Position numbers and translations under genes: made by a program | Origin: Filosporella fistucella | Lineage: Eukaryota > Ascomycota > Leotiomycetes > Helotiales | Direction of reading: 5' to 3' | DNA: 64,000 nucleotides | Assembly: GCA_030077755.1 (NCBI GenBank) | Contig: JAQJZZ010000010.1 | Span: 62,001 to 126,000 of the forward strand | Shown: one piece after another, positions 1 through 12,513 of the stretch | Layout of the letters: the number at the start of each line of letters is the position of its first letter | Numbering within the stretch: position 1 is the first letter of the stretch | The notes under the pieces: generated by a model | The model's input: only the letters and a program-made list of their open reading frames with translations | Databases searched by the model: none | Told to the model about the DNA's origin: nothing

Positions 1-357
1 CAACAGAAAGGAGGGCTGTGATGGTATTGCAATACATCATCCCTTTTTAGATCGTCTAGGAGAGAAATGTTCAGAATGCCGAGGGTCTGAATCAGTCAAG
101 AGGTGTGAATCAGTCACAGAGTCTGAGTCAGATGATGCCTTCCTGGAAATCGACATAAGATTATGAGGAAGTCGGTGGCATATTATTCGAATACACAGCA
201 AGAAATGAATTGCAAGCACGAGGAAGACAAACTTCATCTAAGAAGGGTATATTTACATTCGAAAATCCAGCGGGATTTGAAACGCCACCAGTGGCAAAGT
301 ATATACAGAATTTTCCAACCTCTCCAACCTCACATCAGGGGTATTGACCCATCTATT
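1..357. other. Gene-free left edge
   Basis: No ORF with family resemblance or convincing splice structure was seen on either strand. The stretch is the 3' flank of the AA9 gene on the minus strand. Confidence 0.5.
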
Positions 358-1495
358 CTATTCGCAATCATCATACTCTGAGTCATCGGTAGCAACTGGT
401 GCACTGCCTTGTGTGGAAGTAGGAACACTTTCTTGGGTCGTGACTGGGGCCTCAACAGCAATGGATGATGATCTCACAACTGTTTGGAGAGTTGTTGGGA
501 CAGCTGCGCTGGTGACGACGGGTCCTGCAGCAGTGGATGAAGCTACAACTGGGACTTCAGAAGAAACTTCCACAGCAGCGGGGACAGAAGATGAAGCTGG
601 TACCAAAGCAGATGTCGAAACCACGACACCAGCAGCAGTTGAGCTGGCAACTGGGCTTGCTATAGACCCAGAGTCACTTCCGGTGAAAAGAGCAGGGCCA
701 GGGATTTGGTAATTGGCAATGTTGGCCTCATCATAGATGTTGATGAGAATTCCAGGGTCTGTGGCGCTGTATGCACCTGGGAAAGAGACACCAGTTGGGT
801 TGACGGTTCCTGATGATTCAACATTGACTTGGAAACAGGTCATGTAGAATTGAGCACCACCTTCGGAGCCAGCGGTATGGAGAGCAATAGCTTCAGCACG
901 GACGAGATAGTTTCCAGGAGCAATGGATGATGGAACTGTGACGGGAACCTTACCACAGTTGGCGTTGAGTGTATCTGTTCCCCATTTCTTTGTGGTTGGG
1001 TTGTAACCTTCCTCGGAGATCTTGAACCAACTCGTTGGTGTTCCAGATGTAGCATCATCAACCTTTCCCATGTATACGATGACAGGTCCGAAGTGGTTGC
1101 CTCCAAGAGCCTCGTTCGTGCATGAGCGGTCATTTGGCTGAGCGTGCATCTCGACCGTAATGTTTTGGCCAGCTACATGTATACATATTAGGGCAGCTCG
1201 TCGTGGGGTAGCATGGGTAACATACCAGTCACAGGGCAGAGTGCTGCAACAGGTGTTGTTCCTGCATTGCACACAATATCTGTTGACGTAACACTGGTGA
1301 CAGGGCTGTTGGACAATGGTAGACGAGCACAAGTTCCAGCTTGATCAACACTTTCATCTTCTTAGCTGTCTGGCAAACTGAGAGGGGGATGTGAATATGG
1401 ACATACTCGCCGGACCAGAACTCCTGGAAGGTAGAATGTGCAGCAACAGAGCTAGCTGAAGCAAGGAAAGCGAGGGTGGAAATTGTAAACTGCAT
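358..1495 (-). CDS. AA9 lytic polysaccharide monooxygenase (GH61), secreted
   Basis: Copper-dependent, secreted oxidative enzyme that cleaves beta-1,4-glucans such as cellulose. Three exons: 1407-1495, 1226-1350 and 358-1172, with introns of 56 and 53 nt, giving 342 aa. Residues 1-19 are a signal peptide. Cleavage exposes His20, the first ligand of the copper histidine brace, in HSTFQEFW. The second ligand is the His of GGNHFGPVIVYM. Cysteines in GTCARLP and NDRSC, the QFYMTCFQV strand and the YQIPGPALF end of the core also match the family. About 100 Ser/Thr/Ala/Val-rich residues follow the core, like an O-glycosylated linker, but no CBM1 follows; the tail ends in an acidic DDSEYDDCE. The ATG at 1495 is the only one that gives the signal peptide. 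The regiospecificity (C1, C4 or both) cannot be read from the sequence. Confidence 0.95.
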
Positions 1496-1591
1496 TTTGA
1501 AAAGAATGTGAAAATGAATGTCCAGAACTAGCTGTGAATGAGTGAATTTGAGAAAGATGCTGAGCAAAGAGCAAAAGGTTCCTTACCTTCC

Positions 1592-1597
1592 TTATAA
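1592..1597 (-). promoter_or_regulatory. TATA-like box of the AA9 gene
   Basis: TTATAA lies about 100 bp upstream of the ATG, on the minus strand. The position fits a fungal core promoter; no transcription start can be seen. Confidence 0.4.
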
Positions 1598-2673
1598 GCC
1601 TCCATGAGCTATGATAAAATTCGCAAGTTTTGAGTTAAACATTATTCTTCGATGTGGGGTACAGAAATGCAGGGGAGAAGGGTAGCGAAACATTTCTATA
1701 TTAACGCCAAGAGGATGTGGTCAAACCGAAACAATTATTGCTTGGCAAACTGGGAAACAAAGTGAGTTAATTCTAATGTGGAAGAGAACAAGCGCCTCGA
1801 GATTGGACATCGCCACATAAGATTATTTGAAAGCTGCATTTGAATTTTGAAAAGACTCAAGATTCCGCGGGGAAGACATCCCCCTCAATCTCATCACAGG
1901 GATCGAATTCAAAGCATCGTAGTCCCAGTGATCATGAACAGTGAGCTCAACCGAGGCAAGCTTACTCTCACCTTTAATAATATGAAGTACAAAATGATCC
2001 AACAAATCGGATGCTTTGGGCGCTTCCTCGTACGTACTGGCGCCAACATTCCAGGGAGTCTGAAATCACGGATTGATGCCATGATAGTCACATATCCGAG
2101 CTTGGAGGGGTCTCCCGACTCTGCTGAGCCTCCGTAGTTTCATGTATCTGGTCTTAGAATAGCGGCACATTGATCTGATATACAAACGTTGTTGTTATGT
2201 GGCTCGACCAAAAACTCACATGGTGGTGTTGATGGGAGGTTTCGAGGAGATGAAATGCCAAGCGGCGGCCCATTTTTCTCCACCACTCGTAACACTCCCG
2301 ATTTGGACGAGAATTCCCGAGAATTCGGACCATTTGACAGACGCAGGGGCTTATAGCGACCCGAAAGTTATACAAAGCTACAATCGTACGTGAGATCCAT
2401 GGGCCGCATATAAGGTCAATGATGCTTTTTGCGTTTTTAGTGGATTTCTTAGGTCATTTTCAGAAAGTAGATGCTGGGAGTGATATTGCAATGATTATAA
2501 TTATCAACATGGCATTGAAGATGAGAGGAATCAAACGGAGGAAAGGGGAGCATATACTTGAGCATGACACATGGAAAAGGGAAGATAGCTAAGATGGAGA
2601 AACGATGCGAAATCTTCGAAGACTGCAAATGACAGATATATAATATATATACAACCAGTGAATGGAAACCTTA
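1598..2673. other. Intergenic stretch with one weak orphan exon-like ORF
   Basis: No supported gene. On the minus strand, about 1823-2055 reads as an open frame beginning right after a TTTCAG acceptor-like site and ending in TAA. It has no recognisable family and no good upstream exon, so it is not annotated as a gene. Confidence 0.4.
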
Positions 2674-4925
2674 TTATACACTAATCCAATGAGGCGTCGG
2701 ATAGTCTGGACTTAAAGCCTCCTCTAATGCTTGAACCCCATAGTGCCTAAAATATGTCAGTAGATCTCTTTGATTGCACATAAAACTTACTGTGTGAATA
2801 GAGTATCAACTTCCAGCATCGACTTCTTCTGATCTTGAAATTCTCTTCCACGCGCATTGCATTCATTCATCAACAAGTGCAATGTCTTGATCCACTGTCC
2901 CGCGGCTTCTTGGTCTATTTCGACAGGAGGACCGAAGCCCATGTAGAAGGGAGCATTCGCGAGAAATTTTCGCACCATACAATCACTACATACTCCTTCC
3001 TTCACAAGACTGACCAACTTTCTCTCATCTTCTGCCAGTCTTGCTTGCTCTTCTGTTAGCAACGAGCCGGTCAAAGCTTTCTCGATCCATTCCTTGAGGT
3101 CAATGGGGATCTCGGGAAGAGCAGCAATCAGGCTACGAGTGGTGTTGAGAAAGTCCTTCAGCCCGGGTTCAGCCAACGTCCAGTCAGCTTTACCCCATTT
3201 TGCAAACACCGCACCACAAGGTGGCCCACGAGAGATATCGCTTCCAAATTGACACGCAGAAGTAATGTTGTCAAACGTTGTCCCGCGGCCAAAGTACGGA
3301 GCAAACGAGAATGGCAGCTCTTCGCGAATAGTTTGAAGCTCCTTATCGAAATAATCCCATTCCCGAAGCTCGGGACACACTTCTAAAACCTTGAGTTGAA
3401 GGCTTTCAACGGATCCTAAACTAGTTGGTGAACAGGCTTGCTGTGCTGTCGGAATATCGCTCAAGGCATATGTAGTGAAGTTTTCGAAAGAGATGAAAGG
3501 ATCGCATTCGAGATTACGAGCCTCATTGTAAAATACTTCCAGGCAGAATTTGTAACCATCAACATCCTTAAGATGCTTCACGCGCTCTGGGGTCGTTGGG
3601 TATACATTCTCGCTCTTCTGACCATATGCTGCGAGGAATTTTATAGTTTCTTGAATCTCTGGAAATGGAGAATCCCCATATGTAGGCCCATTTCGGATCA
3701 TGGATGGAATATCCTTCGAAGGCTGCAGGTCCCAATCAGCAGCGAGCAATCCAAGTCGAATGTAGTTCTCGACGGCTGCTTTGTAAATCAATGAGAAATT
3801 ATTGCCAGCACATCTTTTGCCGCCTCTTTCCCAGCTGCGAAGCCATTCTGTCAAGTCTAGGGCTCCCCCGTCCTGTATATTTTTTCCTTCTTCCCACATC
3901 CCTATTTTTTCCTGGAACCAGTTCAGCGTGCACGAACTGCAAGTCGTCTCTCCTCTTCCTGGCCCAAATAACCGTTCCTCTCCCCAGTAATGAGTACTCT
4001 GAGGCCGTCCTTCAGAGACATACGAGGCAGTATGTTGGCCAGCCGGCTCAATCTTCCTCTCCTGCGTCGCTGATAAAAACCGGCCCAATCCATATAGTCC
4101 GTCTGCCTTGATTCCATCCACAATATTCCACCTCAGACTCAGATCTGCCACACAATATCCCATATCCGCATCTCCAATAGGAGTGGTCATGCACATTTTC
4201 TCGTGTCTTTGAATTAACACATCCAGTACCTGGACTGGATCAGCTTCAAGAAGAGTAGTGTTGAATCTCCCGGTATAGCCCTTCGTATCGAATGGATTTT
4301 CTCCAGGTCCAGGACAACTAATGGCCAGGTTTGATCTTGCTTTCACCAAGTCATCCCGACAAGGATACTGGCAGAATGTTGCTAGATCTGGTAGAGGATC
4401 TGTTATGCGCGTGATTCCATCATCCCATCTCCTGGACCAAATATTCTCGTGACAACGCACGGCAGGCATCGACTCCCATGAGGGGCGGCATTCTCCTGTA
4501 TGATGTTCGCGATCGAGCGGCGGGTATTGCGCAGGAAAGTTGAGAGCGAAGGATTTCGAGGGCCAAGTGTTTGGCTTGGGATAGGGATTCGGCTGCTTTG
4601 GGTGAAATTGCTCCTGAGATGTTTTCTTACGAGTCTCTTGTTCTTCGCTGAGTGCTGAGAAGAACCCAGTACAATAAAATACCAGAAATATTGTTGCGAT
4701 AGAAGCAGCGAATGTCAAGGTTGTTGCGATTAAAAGTCGGTTGTCTCGTACCTTAGGTGGATTCGGAGCCTCGTCCTCTTCGTAGGCGGGAGGCGGGTCT
4801 TCAGCCTCGCTGTCGTCTTGATAGTCATCGTAGTTGAGAATTAGCGTGTCTGACTCCGCATAAGCAATGATATCGTTGAGCGTATCACGCTCGACATCCA
4901 CCGATTTATTCCCTTCGTGAGCCAT
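2674..4925 (-). CDS. Single-pass membrane protein with large ectodomain, unknown function
   Basis: I do not recognise a family. Two exons, 2791-4925 and 2674-2746, are separated by a 44-nt intron with GTAAGT donor, CTGAC branch site and TTTTAG acceptor. The protein is 735 aa; without the splice the frame would stop at the donor. The open frame upstream of 4925 contains no ATG, so the start is firm. The short acidic N-terminal tail (1-60) contains a PPAY motif near residues 45-48, the kind bound by WW domains of Nedd4/Rsp5 ubiquitin ligases. One hydrophobic segment lies at about 64-87. The remaining ~640 residues are Cys- and Trp-rich with several N-x-S/T sites, suggesting a lumenal or extracellular domain. 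Inference: a type II membrane protein whose turnover could be controlled by Rsp5-like ubiquitylation. Confidence 0.8.
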
Positions 4926-5134
4926 AATGCTGCAGGAGGGATGAACTTCAGGAGTCAACAACCCGGTGGTCAATGTCGTCTTCCTTTCCACGCCGCACGC
5001 TTGATGTTGGTTGGCTACAATTAGATTGGAATCTCGTGTTTTATGCCGGATACAGCAGATACAATGCGACTCTAGGGAGTCATCTTGCTCAATGCTCAAT
5101 TTTCATCTATTCATCTATATATCTGGTATAAAAC

Positions 5135-6525
5135 TTATCCTGATGCAGTTGTTCCATATGGTTTCCCAGCCTGACTGAGATCGATATATCCATACTCTTT
5201 CTGCTCCTTATCACTTTCTAGCTTCTTTCCCCAAGCCTCCATATCCTTCTTGAATAACTCCAAATTCTTCTCGTCACTCAAATCAATTGGCTCCTGATCC
5301 TTTCCGACTTGTCTGATTTGCGTTCCAGCCGCAACATTAGTGAGACCAAAGTCATTGTCATCGAGCTTTAATTGAATTGCACCAGTGACTTTGCCTTCCA
5401 GCATATCCTTTGGCAGATGGAATTCTTGACAGGCAGGTCTGGCGAGTCCCACACCATCGACCGTTTTCAGTGCCTCGACCATAGCTCCAACCGTCTTCAA
5501 CCCGCCAGTGACATAGGTCTTAGTCTTAGTAAGAGGCTTGACAATCTGCTCTGCGAACTCGATGAAGAATGATTCTCTCTTCTTTGTGCTCTCTCGCTTA
5601 TGTCCGAATGCAAGACTCTCGTAAGTTCCACCCGAAAGCTCAATATAGTCGAATCTGGCCTGCTCAAGCGCTTGACATAGATCCTTAGCTTCTTTTGGTG
5701 AGAAGCCCTTCTCTTGGAACTCGACCGAGTTGATCTTGATACCTAGGATGAAGCTCTTGGATACACGCTCACGCACAGCGTCTGCGATCTCCAGGATGAT
5801 TCTCACGCGGTTTTGTAAGGATCCTCCATACTTGTCTGTTCGGTTGTTCGTAGATTGTGAGAGGAATTGGGCGAGGAGATATCCGTGTGCGCCGTGAAGC
5901 TCGATTCCATCGTAGCCAGCCTTCTCCAAATATTCTGCTGCGTGGGCAAAGCCGTCGATGACAGCGTCGATTTCCCTTTGTGTCGCAGCATGTGGCTTTC
6001 CAAAAGACATCCCCATGACTTGGCCTGCACGACATCAGCAAAGTTTCCTATTAAGATTGAGGTTCACATGCCTTCTAGTTGAATATCGGATGCAGATATG
6101 GGATTCTTTTGTATAGTATCTTGCACCTGTCTTCCAGGATGGCTAACCTGACCAACGATCAAGCTCCCATGAGCCTTCGCTTGCGAAGCCAATTCCTTGA
6201 ACGCCTCGAATCGAGGTCCCGAGAATTCAGCATCACGAGGAATGATGGGATTTCCAGCTGCCTCCAATTGATCATATTCAATCATGAGATTGCCAGTTAG
6301 AATCTGTCCAAATCCACCCTCACCCCATCGTTTGTAGACATTAATGAGGTTCTTGGAAGGAATGCCTCGAGCCTTGAAGTCTTTTGGATCCCATGATGAG
6401 ATTCGCTCTGTCATGGCAGCCTTCAAAAATCTGTTCTTGGCTGTCCTGCCAGAGAACTCGAACTTGAGAGGCTGTCCTAGTGGTGAAGCATCAGAGCTGT
6501 CGGATTGGTATCTTGTTGGTGCCAT
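5135..6525 (-). CDS. Old yellow enzyme family NADH:flavin oxidoreductase
   Basis: FMN-dependent reductase with a TIM-barrel fold, expected to reduce activated C=C bonds or related electrophiles using NAD(P)H. Exons 6072-6525 and 5135-6024, 447 aa. The substrate/catalytic signature HGAHGYLLAQFLSQ followed by the NNRTDKYGGS loop is intact, as are QVSHPGRQ and the phosphate-binding YVTGG and GVGLARP region. The protein is closer to the long NADH-oxidase/YqjM-like branch than to yeast OYE2, judged only by its motifs. The single 47-nt intron begins GCATGT, not GT, and ends GCAG. This is the only boundary pair near the junction that restores the family sequence QLEG-QVMGMSFGKP. A TATATAA-like box lies about 65 bp upstream of the ATG. 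Confidence 0.93.
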
Positions 6526-7343
6526 TGTGAGTAGTGTGATGTGAAATGTGGTTTCTGCAGGAAATGCAACGAGGCAGCCAATTTTTACTTATATATCCCT
6601 CCAGATAAACAGCAGTATTCATACGTCAGTGCCAGCATCCGTATTTCTAATCTGATAAATAACCAATTCCAGACCATTTCCGGTGGAGAGCGTTTTTGCA
6701 CCTCCCGTAGCCAGGGTCCTGATCCCCGCTGTCCATGACTTGTATGCAAGTTGGAGGGGCATTTCCTGCGCGGTTTCGGTTTCCTGTTGTTTGATAGGCT
6801 TCATATTCGGGTCTGGTCCTTTCTTGGGTATAAAAATTATCGTCGACGACATCGGATGTAAACATGATGATGACATGAATACGAAACTGCACTAGCTAGC
6901 ACCGGCATTTTAGTATGGAGCCTCGGCTGATAATTGACGACTACCGTCTCCTTAGCTTGGGTAGGTAGGACTGTTGGAATTTGCCTCCCTCCCTCCTTCA
7001 AGCTCCTACGATGGAGAATCCATTGATGGGTAAAAATTGTCAGCTGACATTCGATTGCCTTATTGCTAGGCAGTTGGTAAAAATCAAACCCCATGAAACT
7101 TGAGCACTTTTTCTAGACTACTATAGGCTGATACTTGCTGGAAGAGATTGAGCCTCACTGTTGGTAATTCTATCCCAAGCTGGCACTGGCATGCTCTAGA
7201 AAAATTGAGATTTGACGCAAAGATCACACTTCTGTCTTGACAGTGCTTGTTAATGCCACGGGTGCTGTCTTCCCTGTCCTTTATGCCTAAAATATGTTAT
7301 CAACACTATTACACCTGTATCTAACACGCTGACTTTCGACGAA
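6526..7343. other. Intergenic region with core promoter of the OYE gene
   Basis: No gene was seen. The minus-strand TATATAA-like motif at 6589-6596 probably serves the OYE gene. The remainder is the 3' flank of the sugar transporter. Confidence 0.5.
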
Positions 7344-8896
7344 TCAATCAACTCTTCTTGTCCTTCCCCAGACCTCATCTGGGTCCTTCTTCCCTTTCGT
7401 TTCCGGCACCTTCAAGCTAACGAACAAAAAGCATAGTCCCGCAAGCGCAGTGAAAATAAAATATACCCAGCCCTTCCCTCCGAGTCTGTCGTTCAAGAAA
7501 GTGTTCACGATAGGGAAGAATTGTGCCACTAAGAATGTCGCAACGTAGTTGGCACCAAGTGCCCAACTCTGAGTTGCCCCCACTGCTTCGGTCCCAACCA
7601 TCTCACTGGCCATCATGAATGGCACAGGGCCAAGTCCACATGCGAAGAAGGCTACGAATGCAAGAACAGAGATGGCCGACAGAAGTTTGATTTCCCAGCG
7701 GAGAGAAAGGGCGAGCAGCAGGGACATTGTTCCCATTCCCGTAATAGACAGAAGAAGACAGGCTTTTCTACCGATTTTGTCCGCGAGTGGAGCGCAAAGA
7801 ACGGTGGTGAACAGGTTGATAAGGGAGATCATGATGGTGAGCAGAGAGGAGCTGATAGGAAGAACGCCACGGAGAAGGGACACAGAGTACATCATGATGC
7901 TGTTTATACCGGTGAATTGTTGGGAGCACATTATACCGATGACTGCAATCAAAGCAGGGCGATAGTACGGATCGCGAGCGATTTGGAAGAAACCCACATG
8001 GGCATTGGATGATGAGCTCTTTGCCGTTGCAACAGAATCTCTCCTAGCAGTTGGATCAACGAGTAGACGTTCTTCCTCCTCAATTGATTTGTCCATATCC
8101 CAATCAGTTATTTCCTCGTCGATCGAGTAGTCAGCCCCACGAATGCGTTGCAATGTCCTGATGGCTTTCTGGGGGTCCTTGTGTGCTGCCAACCAAGCTG
8201 GACTCTCGGGAACAAAGCAGAGACCAATACCTTGAACAACACCTAGAGCTGCTCCAACACCAAGAATGATTCGCCATTTTGACCCCTTGCTCAGATAATA
8301 TCCAAGACTTTGTGTGATCAATATGCCAATATTGATTGTGACCTGTGTCATAGATCCAAACAGCCCTCTCTCCTTTGGTGGTGCAACTTCAGAGATATAG
8401 ATTGGGACGATGACCGTGGATGCACCGGCTCCAATCCCTTCCAAGAATCGACCGATGGACATAATGGGAACGGTGCCAGCCAACGTAACCAGAGATGCGC
8501 CAACCACGAAGAAGAACGTCGTAATCCGCATAGCCGTCAGTCTTCCATAGCTTGTAGATATTGGACCAGACGAGACAGCTCCGAGGAAACCACCCAGAAC
8601 GAACATCGATGACAGCGCCGCAAATTCAGCTTCGCTCATAGGGATACATTGCGGGAGGCTTGAGGCAGCTTGAGAAGCCACATGTTCGGCAACGGAGGTC
8701 TTTTTGCAGGTAATGACATCTTGGGGAGCATTGAGTTCAGCCTGCAAATGTCAGCTGGAGGAAAAGTAGAGTTCAGAGGGATATAGAATACCAAATGGAA
8801 GCCAAACTGCAGAGGGCCAAGAGTGGATACGAATATCAGATAGACCAGGTAAAGCGTAACATCAGCGACACATTGCCTCACGCCTCCTGAAGTCAT
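7344..8896 (-). CDS. MFS sugar-type transporter (VPS73/YBR241C-like)
   Basis: Twelve-helix major facilitator of the sugar porter family; 500 aa from exons 8792-8896 and 7344-8741 with a 50-nt intron. Signature elements are present: FGFHL in TM1, GRFLEGIGAGASTVIVPIYISEV, PESPAWL after TM6, QQFTGINSIMMYS in TM7, and PETKG near the C-terminus. A ~55-residue acidic, Ser-rich loop separates the two halves. The sequence GLGPVPFMMASEM replaces the usual GPIPWF of hexose carriers, as in vacuolar/Vps73-type members, so plasma-membrane glucose uptake is less likely than an internal-membrane role. The ATG at 8896 is the first in the frame. It is divergent from SSN3 across a 2-kb gap. Confidence 0.9.
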
Positions 8897-10935
8897 ATTT
8901 GAGCAGTAAGCTGTGCAGGAAGTGATACCGTATTCTGGATTCAATCACATATTCTGCCACGTAGCTGCGAGATAGATCTTGCGTCGAGGATGTGGCTATT
9001 GTACCACCTTTGGTGGTATTGATGTTAGTTGGTTGCGTGTAAGTGTAACACGAACCCGACTTGTGCATGCTTGGCTGAGATTATGAAGCGACTTATGCAG
9101 GAAATATGCACCGAGCCGCAATATGACTTATCAAGGGTCCAAAGCATCTCGAATTCCTCCACAACATCTATTGCCGTTACTTTACGTCCTCTCGACTATG
9201 TTGACCACTCGGATCTAATCCCAAAGACTGATATAATTTGATGAAGTCGTATCGGAACCCTCCCCATGTTTCCTATCTTTCAGCTGCTGACTGGTCACAA
9301 CCTAACCTGGTTACCAATTCATGTCTCCAATCCCAACCATACGGCTCAGTTATCCCTATCGTGTGATATCTCTTACTCAAATGTACCAAGTCAGCGAAGG
9401 TCTACCCCGCTCTACTGAACACCATCATCTTGGAGTCTTGGACAGCTAAAGTGGAGGATGGTTGTTCCACAAATTGATTCTTGGAATTTATCTTCCATCC
9501 CATCCTTCGCGTTAGCTGTCCGCGGTAGCCGAAGTAGTGGATTCTATTGTTATCAAGCACATATTCGTGCTGTGCGTCAATTTACGCAAGCAATTTATAT
9601 TTACATATCGACGGCACAGCGAGTTTAGAAGTCCCTCTTTGGGACGTGCGTCTACATTTCAGGTACAACCGGCATGTCAGCTTGAAAAGGTCCGTAAAAC
9701 GAGATCAATTAGGAAGCGAGAACGATATCTGCGGACCACAACTATATACTGTACGTAGACATGTCCAGTAGTTTGTTATCAGGGCTTACTTTGCAATCTC
9801 ATCCGAGCTGGAGGTATTTATACACGTACGACCGTAGAGAATCACCGTGTTGCTACATGATTCTTCAATCATTACTCATATTGAAAGTAGTTGTATTTTC
9901 TTTTTATTTCGATTACCTCGCCGACACAGCAAATATCTCCGGATAGGGCTTTGACGGTCTGTGAATAACTTCTCAATACTACCTACAGTACCTTCTACCT
10001 AGTGGTATTTCCGTATTTGACAGCCGGGTATTGGATAGATATCACCGGACCAAACTACCCCTCACTTATTGCCTTCAAAATCCATCACTTTGGATCACCA
10101 TACCCCTCTCAAAGGTAATTTACCCACGCCAACCCACCCCACCTATCACATCATTTTGGCTTTTCAATAATGATGTTCTACTTTGCATATCATGCATCTA
10201 TTTCTCCCAACCTAAAATATTCCGAATCCGGGTTGGACGCCATAACACAACCAACGGCAGCTACCGCATTTTGCTGTGTCAAGCTAGAGTAGGTTCTCCG
10301 TCTTTTGAGTAATGAGTAATAGCCTTTTGAAATCCCTTACCGCCGCTCCTCGCCTGATTTGACTGTCTCTCATGTCACTCTCTGACTTGGTGCCAGCAAG
10401 CCCTCGTCCGTTTTTCTGCATTTATTGGTTCCCGGCTAGTTCAACACCAGCTTACTTGCTAAATCTACCTCTACTACCTCATCACCAACTTCTATTCAAC
10501 AAATAAGGAATAGGTAGGGTAAGGTAGGCAGGAAGGTAGCTTAGGTTCGTCCAGCACGATATAATGATACGGACTGCGTAGATATTTTACTGCAGGACCG
10601 TGACCAACAACACCACTTCCAATAACTCTCATTCGTAAAGATCTCCGAGCACCTCGCATTTAATATCAATGTAAGGTACTTTACTGCATCGGCGCCTAAG
10701 CACTATTTTCACACCGCATTTCTCTAACAACCTCGCACTTTACCGTATTATCTCTGGCACGGGGCAGCAGACGCACCCCATCCCCATCCCAATCCGCGTT
10801 CCCACTTCTCGCAACGCACCACTGACACTGACCACACACGCGCATCTCCTGTAACGAGTAAGCAGGAATAAACGACCGGCGGCGAACGCACATAATTTTC
10901 ATTACCGTACAGATCTGAAATTGTACCTGCGCACC
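8897..10935. promoter_or_regulatory. 2-kb divergent intergenic region, sugar transporter / SSN3
   Basis: No coding gene was recognised. About 10,500-10,560 holds a run of TAGGTAGG/AAGGTAGG elements close to the SSN3 side, a motif class common in ascomycete promoters. It probably contains both promoters and a long SSN3 leader. Confidence 0.45.
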
Positions 10936-12513
10936 ATGAGCCTAACGTCGAATCCGCCCTCATCCGGCGGGGGCCCATCCTCGGCCTCTAATCAACGTAC
11001 CCAGACTTTAAAGAGGAGTGTTCAGCAAGCCTTTGATGGTACTTCACCTGTCTCATCTGCTCGTATTTCGTTTTCAGCCTCATCTTGATTGGTTTCAGTC
11101 ACGAGTATCTTCGTTGACTTCCTTTTGTGACTGATCTCTCATCATCCTTTTACACCTTCACTCATGAATTTCAACATGTACCCTCAGCGACGACCTCCTT
11201 TTCGTGTGTTCATCGATGCTGTATTAGGCTCTACTGACGGCGTCTAGATCCAGCTGATCGAGGTATTGGGCCGAATGTTGGATATCAAAGCAAGGTCCGC
11301 GTGATCGACAGGTACAAAGTCATCGGATTCATCAGCAGTGGTACATATGGACGTGTCTACAAGGCTGTTGGTCGACATGGCCAGACAGGAGAGTTTGCCA
11401 TCAAGAAGTTCAAGCCAGGTAGGCATGTTGACGTTTTCGTCTGAGATATACTGACCACGTGTCATAGATAAGGAGGGGGAACAGATTCAATATACTGGCA
11501 TCTCACAATCCGCCGTGAGAGAAATGGCTCTCTGCTCCGAGCTCAGTCATCAAAATGTCATCAAGCTCATCGAAATTATCCTTGAAGATAAATGTATTTT
11601 CATGGTCTTTGAATATGCCGAGCATGATCTCCTCCAGATCATCCACCACCACACTCAGCCGACACGTCATCCAATCCCACCCTCAACAGTCAAAAGCATC
11701 ATGTTTCAACTACTAAATGGATGTCAGTATCTCCATGCAAATTGGGTTCTTCATCGTGATCTCAAGCCAGCAAATATCATGGTGACGTCCGGAGGAGAGG
11801 TCAAAATTGGAGATCTTGGCCTCGCACGACTTTTCAATAAACCTCTTCACTCTCTTTTCAGTGGTGACAAAGTCGTCGTAACAATCTGGTACCGTGCGCC
11901 TGAGCTCTTGCTCGGATCAAGACATTATACACCGGCGATTGACATGTGGGCTGTGGGATGTATTTTTGCCGAATTATTATCTTTACGCCCCATTTTCAAG
12001 GGAGAGGAAGCGAAAATGGATTCGAAGAAAACAGTCCCATTCCAACGAAACCAAATGCAAAAGATCGTGGAAATCATGGGACTTCCAACAAAAGAGAAGT
12101 GGCCGCATTTGGTCAACATGCCGGAGTACTCACAACTCAGCACACTTTCTGGCTCCTCCCATGGGAAATCAGGCTCTAACCTGGAGAAGTGGTATTATTC
12201 AACCATTAATTCTCACTCCGCGACCTCAGTTCCAACGTCCAACGCCAGTTTGGGTGCTGAAGGATATAAATTGTTATCGGGGCTGTTAGAATACGACCCC
12301 GAGAGACGATTGACAGCCCAGCAAGCTCTTCTGCATCCATTCTTTAGTACGGGAGATAAAGTAAGCAGTAATTGTTTTGAAGGCGTCAAAGCAGAATATC
12401 CTCATCGAAGAGTCTCACAAGACGACAACGATATTCGAACAAGCAGCTTACCAGGGACGAAGAGAAGCGGACTGCCGGATGATTCAAGGCCAGTGAAACG
12501 ATTAAAGGAGTGA
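10936..12513 (+). CDS. ssn3: Cyclin-dependent kinase 8 (Srb10), Mediator kinase module
   Basis: Catalytic kinase of the Mediator Cdk8 module, working with cyclin C (SSN8) to phosphorylate RNA polymerase II and transcription factors. Exons 10936-11038, 11248-11418 and 11468-12513 give 439 aa; intron 1 is long (209 nt). The glycine loop [12 protein letters not shown], Lys of FAIKKFKP, the SAVREMALC helix, catalytic [10 protein letters not shown] and the GDLGLARLF activation segment are intact. The family-specific [17 protein letters not shown] and [15 protein letters not shown] segments identify Cdk8 rather than Cdk1 or Cdk7. The N-terminal ~35 residues are Ser/Gly-rich. The C-terminus ends in a short basic tail. 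Confidence 0.97.

Noticed and set aside
344..712. Plus-strand ORF rich in Ala, Thr and Val (122 aa)
   Set aside because: It is the antisense of the Ser/Ala-rich tail of the AA9 gene; low-complexity coding on one strand opens the other.
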